This document shows positions 16,481 through 25,583 of a stretch of 64,000 nt of DNA, one piece after another. The notes under the pieces were generated by a model. That model saw only the letters and a list, made by a program, of their open reading frames with translations, was not told the origin of the DNA and searched no databases. The stretch is from Embleya sp045207785 (GTDB lineage: Bacteria; Actinomycetota; Actinomycetes; Streptomycetales; Streptomycetaceae): assembly GCF_045207785.1 (NCBI RefSeq), contig NZ_CP108778.1, positions 261,217 to 325,216 on the forward strand, given 5' to 3'. The position numbers were made by a program, and so were the translations under genes. How positions within the stretch are numbered: position 1 is the stretch's first letter; each line of letters begins with the position of its first letter.

Positions 16481-16974
16481 GCCTGACGTTGACCCCCGTG
16501 TGCTGGGCCCAGGCCAAAGCCCTCGTTGCCGAGCTGCACCGCCACCATCGGCCGCCGCCCGGCTACAAGTTCGCCGTCGGGGTCGCCGACGAGGGCGGCA
16601 CGCTCCGCGGCGTCGCGATCGTCGGCCGGCCCGTGGCCCGGCACTACAACGACGACTTCACGCTCGAAATCACGAGAGTCGCGACCGACGGAGCCCGCAA
16701 CGCCTGCTCGATGCTCTATGGCGCCGCATGGCGGGCCGCGAGCGCACTCGGATATCGCCGACTGATCACGTACACCCGCACCGACGAGAGCGGCGCGAGC
16801 CTGCGCGGCGCCGGCTGGCGCGTCGTCGCCACCCGCCCCCCGCGCGCGGGCTGGAGCACACCGTCACGGCCACGCGTGCCCACCGGCAACGAGCACGTCG
16901 CCCGGCACCTGTGGGAACCCACGACACGCAACCACAGGCGCGACCACCACGACACCCACGGGGAGAGCCTGTGA
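16477..16974 (+). CDS. XF1762 family protein (GNAT-like)
   Basis: A 165-residue protein with VGRPVARHYNDDFTLEITRV (about 49-68), then NACSMLYGAAWRAASALGY, LITYTRTDESGASLRGAGW and GWSTPSRPR. This is the strongly conserved pattern of XF1762-type proteins, which have a GNAT acetyltransferase fold and are common on phages and plasmids. The substrate is unknown. It is inserted between the PrgI and VirB4 genes with ATGA and GTGA overlaps, so it is produced with the T4SS proteins. A moron-like cargo gene or a modifier of a T4SS component are both possible. Confidence 0.78.
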   Translation: MSLTLTPVCWAQAKALVAELHRHHRPPPGYKFAVGVADEGGTLRGVAIVGRPVARHYNDDFTLEITRVATDGARNACSMLYGAAWRAASALGYRRLITYTRTDESGASLRGAGWRVVATRPPRAGWSTPSRPRVPTGNEHVARHLWEPTTRNHRRDHHDTHGESL

Positions 16975-18992
16975 AACTGCCGATCCGTTTCCCGACGATT
17001 CGACGCGGCCGCCGACCGGCCGCCGACCGGTCCGCCGCCGACGCCTGGACCCCGCGCGAGCTGCTGCCGGACGCGATCGTGGTGCGCCCACGGGTGCTCG
17101 GGGTGAGCGGGCACCTGTCGTCCACCCTGGTGGTCACCGGCTATCCCGCCGAGGTCGGCCCCGGCTGGCTGGAACCCCTCTTGGCCTACCCGGGGCGTCT
17201 GGACGTGGCGATGCACATCGAACCCGTCCCCAGCCACGTCGCCACCCAACGCCTGCGCAAGCAGCGCGCCCGCCTGGAATCGACCCGCCGCCAGGACGCC
17301 GACAAGGGACGCCTGGACGACCCGGAGACCGAGGCCGCCGCGGCCGACGCCGCCGACCTCGCCTACCGCGTCGCCCGCGGCGAGGGCAAACTCTTCCGGG
17401 TCGCGCTCTACTTGACGGTGCACGCCGACGACGAACCCACCCTGGGCGACGAGTTGGGCGCGGTCCGCGCGATCGCCGAGTCCCTGCTGTTGCGTACCGT
17501 CCCCACGACGTTCCGCGCGCTGCAGGGCTGGATCTCCACCCTGCCGTTGGGCGTCGACCTGCTCGGGGTGCGCCGCACCATGGACACCGCCGCCCTCTCG
17601 GCGGCGTTCCCGTTCGCGTCGCCCGACCTGCCCACGCTCGACCCGGCCGAGGCCGCCGCCCCCACCTCCGGCGTGCTCTACGGCGTCAACACCATGTCCA
17701 GCGGCCTGGTGATGTGGGACCGCTGGGCCCAGGACAACCACAACTCCGTGACCCTGGGCCGCTCCGGCGGCGGCAAGTCCTACCTCACCAAGCTCGAACT
17801 GCTGCGCAGCATGTACGACGGCGTCGAGGCCGCGGTGATCGATCCCGAGGGCGAGTACGTTCGCCTTGCCGAGGCCGTCGGCGGCACGGTGATCGAACCG
17901 GGCGCGGAGGGCGTCCGCCTGAACCCGTTCGACCTGCCCGTCCTGCCGCGCTCCCGGCGCAGGGGTACCCCTGCGCCGACCGGCGACGTGCTGACCCGCC
18001 GGGCCCTGTTCATCCACACGCTGCTTGCCGTCTTGTTCGGGGGCGCGCCGTCACCGACGGAGCGCGCGGTATTGGACAACGCGATCCTGGCGACCTACCG
18101 CAACGCGGGCATCACCTCCGACCCGCGCACTTGGTCCCGGCCCGCGCCGCAACTGTTCGACCTGCAGACCGTGTTGGGCGAGGGGGACGAGGTCGGCTTC
18201 GACTTGGCCGCGCGCCTGTCCCCGTACACCACCGGCACCCACCGCGGCCTGTTCGACGGCCCCACCACCACCCGCCCCGACGGGCACCTGGTCGTGTTCA
18301 ACCTGCGGTCGCTGCCCGAGGAACTCAAATCGATCGGCATGCTCCTGACGCTGGACGCGTTGTGGCGCCGGGTCACCGATCCGGACGACCGACGCCGGCG
18401 CCTGGTCGTCGTCGACGAGGCGTGGCTGCTGATGCGCGACGGCGAGGGCGGGAAGTTCCTGTTCCGCATGGCCAAGGCCGCCCGCAAATACTGGGCCGGC
18501 CTCGCGGTGGTCTCGCAGGACGCCGAGGACGTCCTGGGCACCGAACTGGGCCGCGCGGTCGTCTCCAACGCCACCACCCAGATCCTCCTGCGCCAGGCCC
18601 CACAGGCCGCCGAGGTCATCGCCGACGCGTTCGACCTCTCCGGCGGCGAGCGGGACTTCCTGCTCTCCGCCGAACGCGGCGAAGGCCTCCTGCTCGCCGG
18701 GGCGAACCGTGTGTCGTTCGCCGCGCTGGCCTCGGACGCCGAACACGCCCTGATCACCACCGACCCGGCAGAGATCGCCGACCGCACCTACGCCGACTAC
18801 GACCTCGAGGCGAACGAGTACGACGACCAAGAGGGCCTCGACCCCGACGACGACGAAGACGTCGACGACCTCCTGGACCCCTACGGCGAACCAGACGCCT
18901 ACGACGAAGGAGAGGCGGACGAAGGCCCGGACCCCTACGACGACGAGGAACCGGTCTACGCCGAAACCCCACGCGAGGGGATCCCCCGATGA
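16971..18992 (+). CDS. virB4: VirB4-type T4SS ATPase
   Basis: A 673-residue ATPase. Walker A GRSGGGKSYLT is near residue 263 and Walker B LVVVDEAWLLM near 476, with AKAARKYWAGLAVVSQDAED after it, as in the VirB4/TraE family that energises T4SS assembly and substrate transport. The N-terminal ~240 residues form the VirB4 N-domain, contacting PrgI. The C-terminal ~65 residues are very acidic (repeated DPYDD/DDDED). GGGGAG precedes the GTG start; both ends overlap neighbours (GTGA, ATGA). Confidence 0.88.
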   Translation: MKLPIRFPTIRRGRRPAADRSAADAWTPRELLPDAIVVRPRVLGVSGHLSSTLVVTGYPAEVGPGWLEPLLAYPGRLDVAMHIEPVPSHVATQRLRKQRARLESTRRQDADKGRLDDPETEAAAADAADLAYRVARGEGKLFRVALYLTVHADDEPTLGDELGAVRAIAESLLLRTVPTTFRALQGWISTLPLGVDLLGVRRTMDTAALSAAFPFASPDLPTLDPAEAAAPTSGVLYGVNTMSSGLVMWDRWAQDNHNSVTLGRSGGGKSYLTKLELLRSMYDGVEAAVIDPEGEYVRLAEAVGGTVIEPGAEGVRLNPFDLPVLPRSRRRGTPAPTGDVLTRRALFIHTLLAVLFGGAPSPTERAVLDNAILATYRNAGITSDPRTWSRPAPQLFDLQTVLGEGDEVGFDLAARLSPYTTGTHRGLFDGPTTTRPDGHLVVFNLRSLPEELKSIGMLLTLDALWRRVTDPDDRRRRLVVVDEAWLLMRDGEGGKFLFRMAKAARKYWAGLAVVSQDAEDVLGTELGRAVVSNATTQILLRQAPQAAEVIADAFDLSGGERDFLLSAERGEGLLLAGANRVSFAALASDAEHALITTDPAEIADRTYADYDLEANEYDDQEGLDPDDDEDVDDLLDPYGEPDAYDEGEADEGPDPYDDEEPVYAETPREGIPR

Positions 18993-21427
18993 GCGCGGTG
19001 GACACGATCGCCGCCGGCGCCGCGGACAGTCCGCTGGGCCGCTTCCTGACCGACCCTTCCGCCGCCTGGGCCGCCCTGGCCCACACGGGCGCGGCCCTGG
19101 CGACCACCTACGCCCCGGTGACTCTCCCCGTCCTGGTGATCCTCACCGTGGCGGCGACCACCGGCCGAACCCGGCTGCGCCGGCGCCGGCTCGAGCACTG
19201 GGCGCTGGGGGCGCGCTGCGTCACCATCCAGGCGCCTCCGAAAGTCGAGGCGGGCAGCGGGGCGGCGCTGTGGGCCCAGTTGTCCGGTCTGGCGCTGCCG
19301 TGGTGGCGTCGTCTCCTCGAGGGCCAGCCGCACCTGGGGTTCGAATACGACTGGAGCGCGGGCGGGTTGACCGTGCGGCTGTGGCTGCCCGGCCCCGTCC
19401 CCTACACCCTGGTGCGCCAGGCGGTCCAGGCCGCCTGGCCCGGCTCCCTCACCGAACTCGAGGACGCCGGCTCGGCGCTCGCCCCCGGGCACGTCGTCAC
19501 CGCGGGCGCGATGCGCCTGGCCCGCCCCGAGGTCCTGCCCTTGCAGAGCAAACACGACGCCGACCCGCTGCGCGGCCTGCTCCAGGCCGCGAGCGACCTG
19601 ACCGGCGAACAGCACGCCCTGGTCCAGATCCTTGCCCGGCCCGCCACCGGCGCCCGGCTCCGCCGCGCCCGCAGGACTGCCCGAAACCTCAAGGCCGGCC
19701 ACGGCACCGGCGGCCGCGCCACCGCCATCGCAGGCGTGCTGACCCACCGTCAGGCCGGGGGAGGCGCGGTGAAGGCCGACCCGGCGCACGGCGCGGAGAC
19801 GCGGCAGAGCGTCACGAAGCTGACCGGGCCCCAATGGGCGGTGAGCATCCGCTACGCCGCCACCGACGCCGCCCCCGCCAAGGACGCCCCGGAGAAGGAA
19901 CACGAGGTGACGCAAGCCCGACTGCGGGGCCGGGCACACGCGCTGGCGACGGCGTTCTCGATCCTGGCCGGCCAGAACTGGCTCGTCCGCACCCGACTGC
20001 GCAACCCGGGCACCACGATCGCGCCCCGTCGCTTCGAGGGCCGGGGGATCCTGCTGTCGGTCCCCGAACTCGCCGCGCTGGCCCACCTCCCCTTGGACGC
20101 CGACGCTCCCGGCCTCACCCGCGCCGGCGCCCGCTCGGTCGTCCCACCGGCCCGCATCCCCACCCCCGGACCGGGTACCGACGTCAAACCCCTGGGCGTT
20201 TCCGACGCGCGGCGCTCCCGCGCGGTGGGCGTGCACGTCCGCGAAGGCCGCCAACACCTGCACGTGGTCGGCGCCACCGGATCCGGCAAATCCACCCTCC
20301 TGGCCAACCTGATCCTCGACGACGTCGACGCCCGCCGCGGCGTCGTCGTCATCGACCCCAAGGGGGACCTCGTCACCGACGTCCTCGACCGCATGCCCGA
20401 ACGTGCCGCGCACCGCGTGGTGATCCTGGATCCCGACGACCCGCACACCCCGCCCAGCCTCAACATCCTCGAAGGCGACGACATCGATGTCATCGTCGAC
20501 AACGTCACGGGGATCTGCCGCAAGATCTTCTCCTCGGCGTGGGGCCCGCGCACCGACGACATCATGCGCGTCGCCTGCCTGACCCTGATGCGCCACTCCC
20601 GCGCCACCGGCAAGGTCGTCAGCCTCGCCGACGTCCCGTCCCTGCTCGGCGACGCCTCCTACCGGGCCCGGGTGGTACCCACCGTAAAGGACCCCGTCAT
20701 CGCCGGGTTCTGGCGCGGCTACGCGGAGATGAGCGACCCCGCGCGCGCCACCGTCATCGCCCCGCTGATGAACAAGCTGAGGGCGTTCCTGCTGCGGCCG
20801 TTCGTGCGTGCCACCGTCGCGGGCGGACCGAGCACGTTCGAACTCGGCGCCGTCCTCGACGGCGGCATCTGCCTTGTCCGCGTCCCCAAGGGCGCGCTCG
20901 GCGAGGAAACCATGCGCTTGATCGGCTCGTTCGTCGTCGCCAAGGTGTGGCAGGGCGCCACCCGCCGCTCACGCCAGGCCGAGCACGACCGCGTCGACGC
21001 CTGCCTCTACATCGACGAGGCCCACAATTTCCTCACGCTCCCGTACGGCCTCGAGGAGATGCTCGCCGAGGCCCGCGGCTACCGCCTGGGCATGACCCTC
21101 GCCCACCAGAACCTCGCCCAACTTCCCGACGACCTGAGCCAGGGCATCAGCGCGAACGCTCGCACCAAGCTGTTCTTCCAGGCGTCGCCCGAGGACGCCA
21201 AGGCCTTGGAGCAGCACACGAAACCGCTCCTGGTCGCCCACGACCTGGCCAACCTCGGCGCCTACCAGGTCGCCGCGCGAATCCTGGTCGCCGGAGCACC
21301 CGCCCCGGCCTTCACCCTCAACACCACCCCGCTGCGCCCGGCGATCCCCGGACGGGCCGACGTGCTGCGCGCCGCGGCCCACGCCCGTGTCGGCGGAAAG
21401 CCCCCGGGCGGCCCGCACCGGCCTTGA
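18989..21427 (+). CDS. VirD4/TraG-like T4SS coupling ATPase (HerA/FtsK-fold)
   Basis: An 812-residue protein. One N-terminal membrane helix (YAPVTLPVLVILTVAATT, 34-51) leads to a ~370-residue region of no clear motif. The motor has Walker A GATGSGKSTLLAN near residue 428, VVVIDPKGDLV near 452, Walker B CLYIDEAHNFLTL near 671 and LAHQNLAQLP near 707, the last two as in VirD4/TraG type IV coupling proteins. It would bring DNA to the channel. No relaxase gene is found beside it. Confidence 0.85.
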   Translation: MSAVDTIAAGAADSPLGRFLTDPSAAWAALAHTGAALATTYAPVTLPVLVILTVAATTGRTRLRRRRLEHWALGARCVTIQAPPKVEAGSGAALWAQLSGLALPWWRRLLEGQPHLGFEYDWSAGGLTVRLWLPGPVPYTLVRQAVQAAWPGSLTELEDAGSALAPGHVVTAGAMRLARPEVLPLQSKHDADPLRGLLQAASDLTGEQHALVQILARPATGARLRRARRTARNLKAGHGTGGRATAIAGVLTHRQAGGGAVKADPAHGAETRQSVTKLTGPQWAVSIRYAATDAAPAKDAPEKEHEVTQARLRGRAHALATAFSILAGQNWLVRTRLRNPGTTIAPRRFEGRGILLSVPELAALAHLPLDADAPGLTRAGARSVVPPARIPTPGPGTDVKPLGVSDARRSRAVGVHVREGRQHLHVVGATGSGKSTLLANLILDDVDARRGVVVIDPKGDLVTDVLDRMPERAAHRVVILDPDDPHTPPSLNILEGDDIDVIVDNVTGICRKIFSSAWGPRTDDIMRVACLTLMRHSRATGKVVSLADVPSLLGDASYRARVVPTVKDPVIAGFWRGYAEMSDPARATVIAPLMNKLRAFLLRPFVRATVAGGPSTFELGAVLDGGICLVRVPKGALGEETMRLIGSFVVAKVWQGATRRSRQAEHDRVDACLYIDEAHNFLTLPYGLEEMLAEARGYRLGMTLAHQNLAQLPDDLSQGISANARTKLFFQASPEDAKALEQHTKPLLVAHDLANLGAYQVAARILVAGAPAPAFTLNTTPLRPAIPGRADVLRAAAHARVGGKPPGGPHRP

Positions 21428-21460
21428 CGCGACCCACGAACCCGCCCGGAGGTGCCCGAC

Positions 21461-22507
21461 ATGCCCACCCACCACGGCGTCCGAACCGCCCTACGGCGGC
21501 CCCGCCCGCACATGACCCCCCGCAACGCGGACGTCGCGGCTCTGACCCACCGGTTGACCGCACGCGACCGCTGGCTCATCCGCCTTCTGCACGACCACGA
21601 CGTGCTGACCACGAACCAGATCATCGCCTTGACCGGCCGCGCCCGCCGTGCGACCACAAGACGCTTGTCCACGCTCCACTCCCTCGGCATCCTCGACGCG
21701 TTCCGGCCCTTCCTCACCACCGGCAGCTCCCCGTACCACTACACCCTGGGCCCCGCCGGAGCCGCGATCCTGGCTGCCGAACGCGCCGTCGACGTCCGCG
21801 CGTTGGGCTGGCGGCCCGACGCCACCTCCCGCATCGCCCACTCCCCGTGGCTGGCCCACGACGTCGGCCGGAACGACTTCATGGTCCGCCTCGCCGCCGA
21901 CCACCACCGACCCGAGAACCGCATGACGCTGTGGGCCGGCGAACACGTCTGCAAAGCGCTCTGGGCGGACCACATCCACCCCGACGCCTACGCCCACATC
22001 ACCCACACGCCCACCGACGGCGGCCGCCGCCGCACCGTCGCGTTCTTTCTCGAGCACGACACCGGCAGCATGCGTCCCGAACGCGTCGACGCAAAGCTCA
22101 CCGGATACGCGGACCTCGCCGCCTCCACCCACCCGCCCACCTCCACCCTCGTCCTCGTCCACGCCTCCACCCCCGGACGTGAAAAGACCCTGCGCGCCCT
22201 GCTGGGCCCCACCTCCACGTCCCTGGGCGTGCCCGTGGCCACCACGAACGCCACCGCCCACGCAGCCGATTCACCCCTTGCCGACGTCTGGCTGCCGATC
22301 GGTACGCGCGCGGAACGCACCACCTTGCTCGGGCTGCGTCAGGCGTTTCCCCAAGCGGGCCCCGCACCCGTCGCCCCCGGCACGTGGACCCCCGACGCCA
22401 CCGATCCCCAGACCCACGGCGCGTTGCCCTGGCCGCCGACACCACCACTTCCCCCATCCGCGGTCGGCCCGGCCGCGGGCCCGACTCCCCACAGAGAGGC
22501 GCGATGA
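21461..22507 (+). CDS. Replication-relaxation family protein (winged HTH)
   Basis: A 348-residue protein. LTARDRWLIRLLHDHDVLTT followed by NQIIALTGRARRATTRRLSTLHSLGILD (about 28-75) is the winged-HTH start typical of the replication-relaxation family (PF13814). HDVGRNDFMVRLA, then FFLEHDTGSMRPERVDAKLTGY follow in the usual order. Proteins of this family are proposed to bind plasmid DNA and assist replication or transfer. GGAGG 8 nt upstream selects the ATG. The C-terminal 70 residues are Pro-rich. Its position next to the coupling ATPase suggests a role in presenting DNA; a relaxase-replacing function would be speculation. Confidence 0.72.
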   Translation: MPTHHGVRTALRRPRPHMTPRNADVAALTHRLTARDRWLIRLLHDHDVLTTNQIIALTGRARRATTRRLSTLHSLGILDAFRPFLTTGSSPYHYTLGPAGAAILAAERAVDVRALGWRPDATSRIAHSPWLAHDVGRNDFMVRLAADHHRPENRMTLWAGEHVCKALWADHIHPDAYAHITHTPTDGGRRRTVAFFLEHDTGSMRPERVDAKLTGYADLAASTHPPTSTLVLVHASTPGREKTLRALLGPTSTSLGVPVATTNATAHAADSPLADVWLPIGTRAERTTLLGLRQAFPQAGPAPVAPGTWTPDATDPQTHGALPWPPTPPLPPSAVGPAAGPTPHREAR

Positions 22508-22511
22508 CGAG

Positions 22512-23486
22512 ATGGGCATCCTCGGAAAGATCGGCGCCGGCTGCGCCGCGGCGTTCCTCGCGCTGGTCGTGATCACCGGGGGACTGATCATGGGTGTTGT
22601 GCAGGCGGTCGGCAGCGCGGCCTCCGGCACCGTCAACGCGGCCTCGAGCCTGGCGGACGCGAGCGAGCGCGCGAAGGCCGACATCCCACCCGAGTACATG
22701 GCGCTGTACAAGCAGGCCGCCGCGACCTGCCCCGGCCTGTCCTGGACCGTGCTCGCCGCGATCGGCAAGGTCGAGACCGACCACGGTCGCAGCCCTCTGC
22801 CCGGCGTGAAATCCGGCGCGAACGGGTCCGGCGCGATGGGCCCGATGCAGTTCATCTCCGCCACGTGGAACACCTACAACCCGCCCGGCACCAAACCCGG
22901 TGGCACACCGAACGTGTACGACCCCGCAGACGCCATCCCGGCGGCCGCGCGCATGCTCTGCGCCGAGGGGGCCCGCGACGGCCGCGACCTGAGGAAGGCG
23001 ATCTTCGCGTACAACCACGCGACGTGGTACGTGAACCAAGTCCTGGAACAGGCGGACGCGTACACCGCCGTCGAACCCGCGACCCCGAGCATCGGAGGGC
23101 CCACCGAAGCAGCCTCGAAGGCCATAGCCTTCGCCCGAACCACCATCGGCACCCCCTACGTGTGGGGTGGCGACGGCCCGGCCGAGGGCGGCTACGACTG
23201 CTCCGGACTGACCAAGGCCGCCTACGCCAGCGCCGGCATCAAGCTCGAACGCGTCGCCCAGGACCAGTACTACTCCATGCCGCGTCTGCCCGCCGGAGCC
23301 CCGATCCTGCCCGGTGACCTCGTCTTCTACGGCACTCCCAGCAACGTGCACCACGTCGGACTGGCCATCGGTCCGGACACGATGATCGAGGCACCACGCC
23401 CGGGCGTCGCGGTACGCGTGGGGCCCATCCGCTATCCCGGCAACGACTACATCGGCGCCACCCGACCGACCGCGAGCCGAAGGTGA
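22512..23486 (+). CDS. Bifunctional lytic transglycosylase / NlpC-P60 peptidase (VirB1-like)
   Basis: A 324-residue cell-wall hydrolase. An N-terminal membrane anchor (AAAFLALVVITGGLIMGVV) is followed by a transglycosylase domain (SWTVLAAIGKVETDHGRS, then GAMGPMQFISATW, about 75-120) and an NlpC/P60 domain with the catalytic Cys in GGYDCSGLTKAAY (near 238) and His in VHHVGLAIG (near 288). It opens peptidoglycan for the T4SS channel, as VirB1/TcpG-type proteins do. The chosen ATG lies just after a frame-shifted ATG. The stop overlaps the next gene by GTGA. Confidence 0.86.
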   Translation: MGILGKIGAGCAAAFLALVVITGGLIMGVVQAVGSAASGTVNAASSLADASERAKADIPPEYMALYKQAAATCPGLSWTVLAAIGKVETDHGRSPLPGVKSGANGSGAMGPMQFISATWNTYNPPGTKPGGTPNVYDPADAIPAAARMLCAEGARDGRDLRKAIFAYNHATWYVNQVLEQADAYTAVEPATPSIGGPTEAASKAIAFARTTIGTPYVWGGDGPAEGGYDCSGLTKAAYASAGIKLERVAQDQYYSMPRLPAGAPILPGDLVFYGTPSNVHHVGLAIGPDTMIEAPRPGVAVRVGPIRYPGNDYIGATRPTASRR

Positions 23487-24322
23487 CCGTCACCCAGCCG
23501 CTCCTCCCCGGATGGGACATCGCCGCCGAGATCGCGGAACTCCGCGCCCTGATGCGTCAACTGACGGCGGCCCTGGTCACGGTCGCGGTCCTGGCACTGG
23601 TGTTCACCGCGGTGAACGTGACCCGCTTCGCGGTCGCGCACGGCGTGCCGACCCCGATCGCCTGGCTCCTGGACCCGATGGTCGCCCTCGGCCTGGCGGC
23701 CGGGCTGCTCACCGACGCCAAGTTGGCCGTCCACCGCGCCCGGCCCCCGGCGTGGGGAGCGGTGCTGCGCTGGTACACCGGCGTCAGCACCCTCACGATG
23801 AACACGTGGACGTCGTGGTGGCCCGACGGGCACGTGGGCGTCCCGCGGGATCCGGACGTCGCGGGGATCATCCTGCATTCCATCCCGCCGATCCTGGTGA
23901 TGATCCTCGCCGAGGCCGTCGCCGCCTATCGACGCCGCATCAACTCCCTGATCGCCCACCGTGCCGCGATACCGCAGGCACCGCCGCCGTTCCCCTCGTA
24001 CCCGGCCACCGTGGACCCCGGCTTCCCGACGCCCGCGCGGGAAGCCGACCCGCAGGAAGACGCGCTCGCGAGCGCGCCGCAGACGCCCGACGAGGTACCC
24101 GACGCGTCCGGGGCACCCCGGGACGGATATCCGGAGCAGCTGTACACGGCGGCCTGGCGAGTGGACCAACGCAGCCGCACGCTCAACGAGAAACCCGCCT
24201 CCGTACGGCTGCTGCGCCGGCAACTGAGGATCAAGCAGGACACGGCCGTGCATCTGGCGGCCTGGCTGCGCGATTTCGGCCCTGACGGCATCGGGCCCGA
24301 CGCGGGTGACCTGCGCAGGTAA
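23483..24322 (+). CDS. DUF2637-like membrane protein, possible plasmid spread/transfer protein
   Basis: A 279-residue protein with membrane segments LTAALVTVAVLALVFTAV (27-44), the conserved AWLLDPMVALGLAAGLLTDA, LRWYTGVSTLTMNTWTS and LHSIPPILVMILAEAVAAY. This resembles DUF2637/SpdB-type membrane proteins of Streptomyces conjugative plasmids. The cytoplasmic C-terminus contains NEKPASVRLLRRQLRIKQD, a possible winged-HTH. It is the last gene of the T4SS operon; its stop codon lies inside a long inverted-repeat terminator. Confidence 0.6.
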   Translation: MTVTQPLLPGWDIAAEIAELRALMRQLTAALVTVAVLALVFTAVNVTRFAVAHGVPTPIAWLLDPMVALGLAAGLLTDAKLAVHRARPPAWGAVLRWYTGVSTLTMNTWTSWWPDGHVGVPRDPDVAGIILHSIPPILVMILAEAVAAYRRRINSLIAHRAAIPQAPPPFPSYPATVDPGFPTPAREADPQEDALASAPQTPDEVPDASGAPRDGYPEQLYTAAWRVDQRSRTLNEKPASVRLLRRQLRIKQDTAVHLAAWLRDFGPDGIGPDAGDLRR

Positions 24323-24376
24323 CGAAAGCGGTACCCGAATCGGACCGCGAGCCGTGTCGGGTACCGCTTTCGTTAC
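24319..24376 (+). terminator. Terminator of the T4SS operon
   Basis: A perfect 20-bp inverted repeat GTAACGAAAGCGGTACCCGA encloses 18 nt and overlaps the preceding stop codon. A partial third copy (GGTACCGAAGGCGTTACCCG) follows at about 24395-24414, so the site could also bind a protein. Confidence 0.7.
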
Positions 24377-24438
24377 CCGGGCGCCGACCTGCGGCGGTAC
24401 CGAAGGCGTTACCCGAACCGTGGAACGTCAATTTATGA

Positions 24439-24473
24439 GTCTATTGCGATGTCGTAATAGACTATGTAATGTC
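24439..24473 (+). promoter_or_regulatory. Operator-promoter, TCTATTGCG class
   Basis: The -35 TTGCGA (24444-24449), a 17-bp spacer and the -10 TAATGT (24467-24472) are overlaid by the dyad TCTATTGCG / CGTAATAGA. A near-identical site at 56357 precedes the DUF932 gene; both have CAATT-AT a few bases upstream. A repressor binding the dyad would block the -35. Confidence 0.7.
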
Positions 24474-24523
24474 GTTGGTGAACGGATTCGCGGAGGAGAA
24501 CCGCCAAACCCACCGGAGACCCC

Positions 24524-25510
24524 GTGCCCACACGCGTCAACCCCACCTCGATCGCCACGTACGACGCGGCGCTGACGAAGTTCCGCAACAGCACCGGCGA
24601 CGGCCTCGCCGAACTGCTCGCACGGACCCTGCTCGTCATGCGTCCGAACGCCCACACCCTGCTCATGCCGACCCAGGACGCGGACCCGGACCCCGCACAC
24701 GTCCCCGGTGACACGGACCGCCCCCTGGTGCTCGACCCCGACGACCACGTCGTCCTGCGGATCGCGGAGCGCCACCTCCCGCGCGTCACCGATTCCGAAC
24801 TCCTCAACCTCTGGGACCCGTTGCTTCCGGACTGCCCCTTGTCGTTGCTGACGGTCGTCGATGCCCTGCGTCGAGGCGGGGCGATCCTTCCCCGGCTCCC
24901 ACGGGCCCGGCGTGGGGAACGCCTGCCGCTGAGCGACGACGCCCTTCGTGAGGCCGGCGGCCGGCGCCTGTCCTGGGCCGACCCCTACGCCCGCCACGCC
25001 AACGAACACGACCTCGACGCCGAGACGGCCCGATTCCAGGTGACGGCGGACGCCCACGCCCGGCTCTTGGGCGACACCCTGCGGGCGTTCTACGCCAGCG
25101 CGCACTATCTCGTGTTCACCCTCGAACACCGCCTCGGCGAGGACGAGGAGTACATCGACCTCGTGCACATGCTGGACGCCGACGGGGACATCGTGCAGGA
25201 GTTCGACATGCCGGATCCCGCCCTCGGCCCTCTGCCGGAATACCTGCGCCTCGCGTGGGGGCACGTCCCGAACTATCTCGACTTCGTCGAGGCGATCCGT
25301 CGCCTCCACCGCGCGGGAGCCCGATTCGACGAACTCCCGGAAGGCGCACACCGCCTGCCCCGCGCCCCCGGGTACGGGGGGCGCATGTATTGCCTGCGGC
25401 TGACGCCCCACGCGAGCGCGCAGCACTTCCACGAGCCCCGCCGGCTCGGGTGGGGCCCGGCTACCCGCCACCGCAGGCTCCAGCCAGTACCGCCGGGGCG
25501 ACTCGGCTGA
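24524..25510 (+). CDS. Hypothetical protein, paralogue of the next gene
   Basis: A 328-residue soluble protein of unknown function. Landmarks shared with the following gene, in the same order, are a TLLVMRPNAHTLLMP segment near 37, RPLVLDPDDHVVLRI near 66, VVDALRRGGAILPRL near 109, VHMLDADGDIVQEFDMPDP near 210 and FDELPEGAHRLPR with MYCLRLTP near 270-295. No catalytic motif is recognised. The GTG start has GGAG 8 nt upstream, and the operator-promoter at 24439 drives it. Confidence 0.75.
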   Translation: MPTRVNPTSIATYDAALTKFRNSTGDGLAELLARTLLVMRPNAHTLLMPTQDADPDPAHVPGDTDRPLVLDPDDHVVLRIAERHLPRVTDSELLNLWDPLLPDCPLSLLTVVDALRRGGAILPRLPRARRGERLPLSDDALREAGGRRLSWADPYARHANEHDLDAETARFQVTADAHARLLGDTLRAFYASAHYLVFTLEHRLGEDEEYIDLVHMLDADGDIVQEFDMPDPALGPLPEYLRLAWGHVPNYLDFVEAIRRLHRAGARFDELPEGAHRLPRAPGYGGRMYCLRLTPHASAQHFHEPRRLGWGPATRHRRLQPVPPGRLG

Positions 25511-25583
25511 CGAAGAACTCCGGCGCCCGGCCCCTCCGGGCGCCGGACCGTGCATCGACACTGCCATCGCAAGGGGAGGCACG

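Noticed and set aside
14461..16974. 837-residue plus frame ending with the XF1762 gene
   Set aside because: Only the part from 16477 is a gene; upstream it is an out-of-frame reading of the VirB6 tail and PrgI.
21461..22507. Relaxase call for the replication-relaxation protein
   Set aside because: No HUH histidine triad or catalytic tyrosine pattern is visible; only the winged-HTH family pattern is supported.
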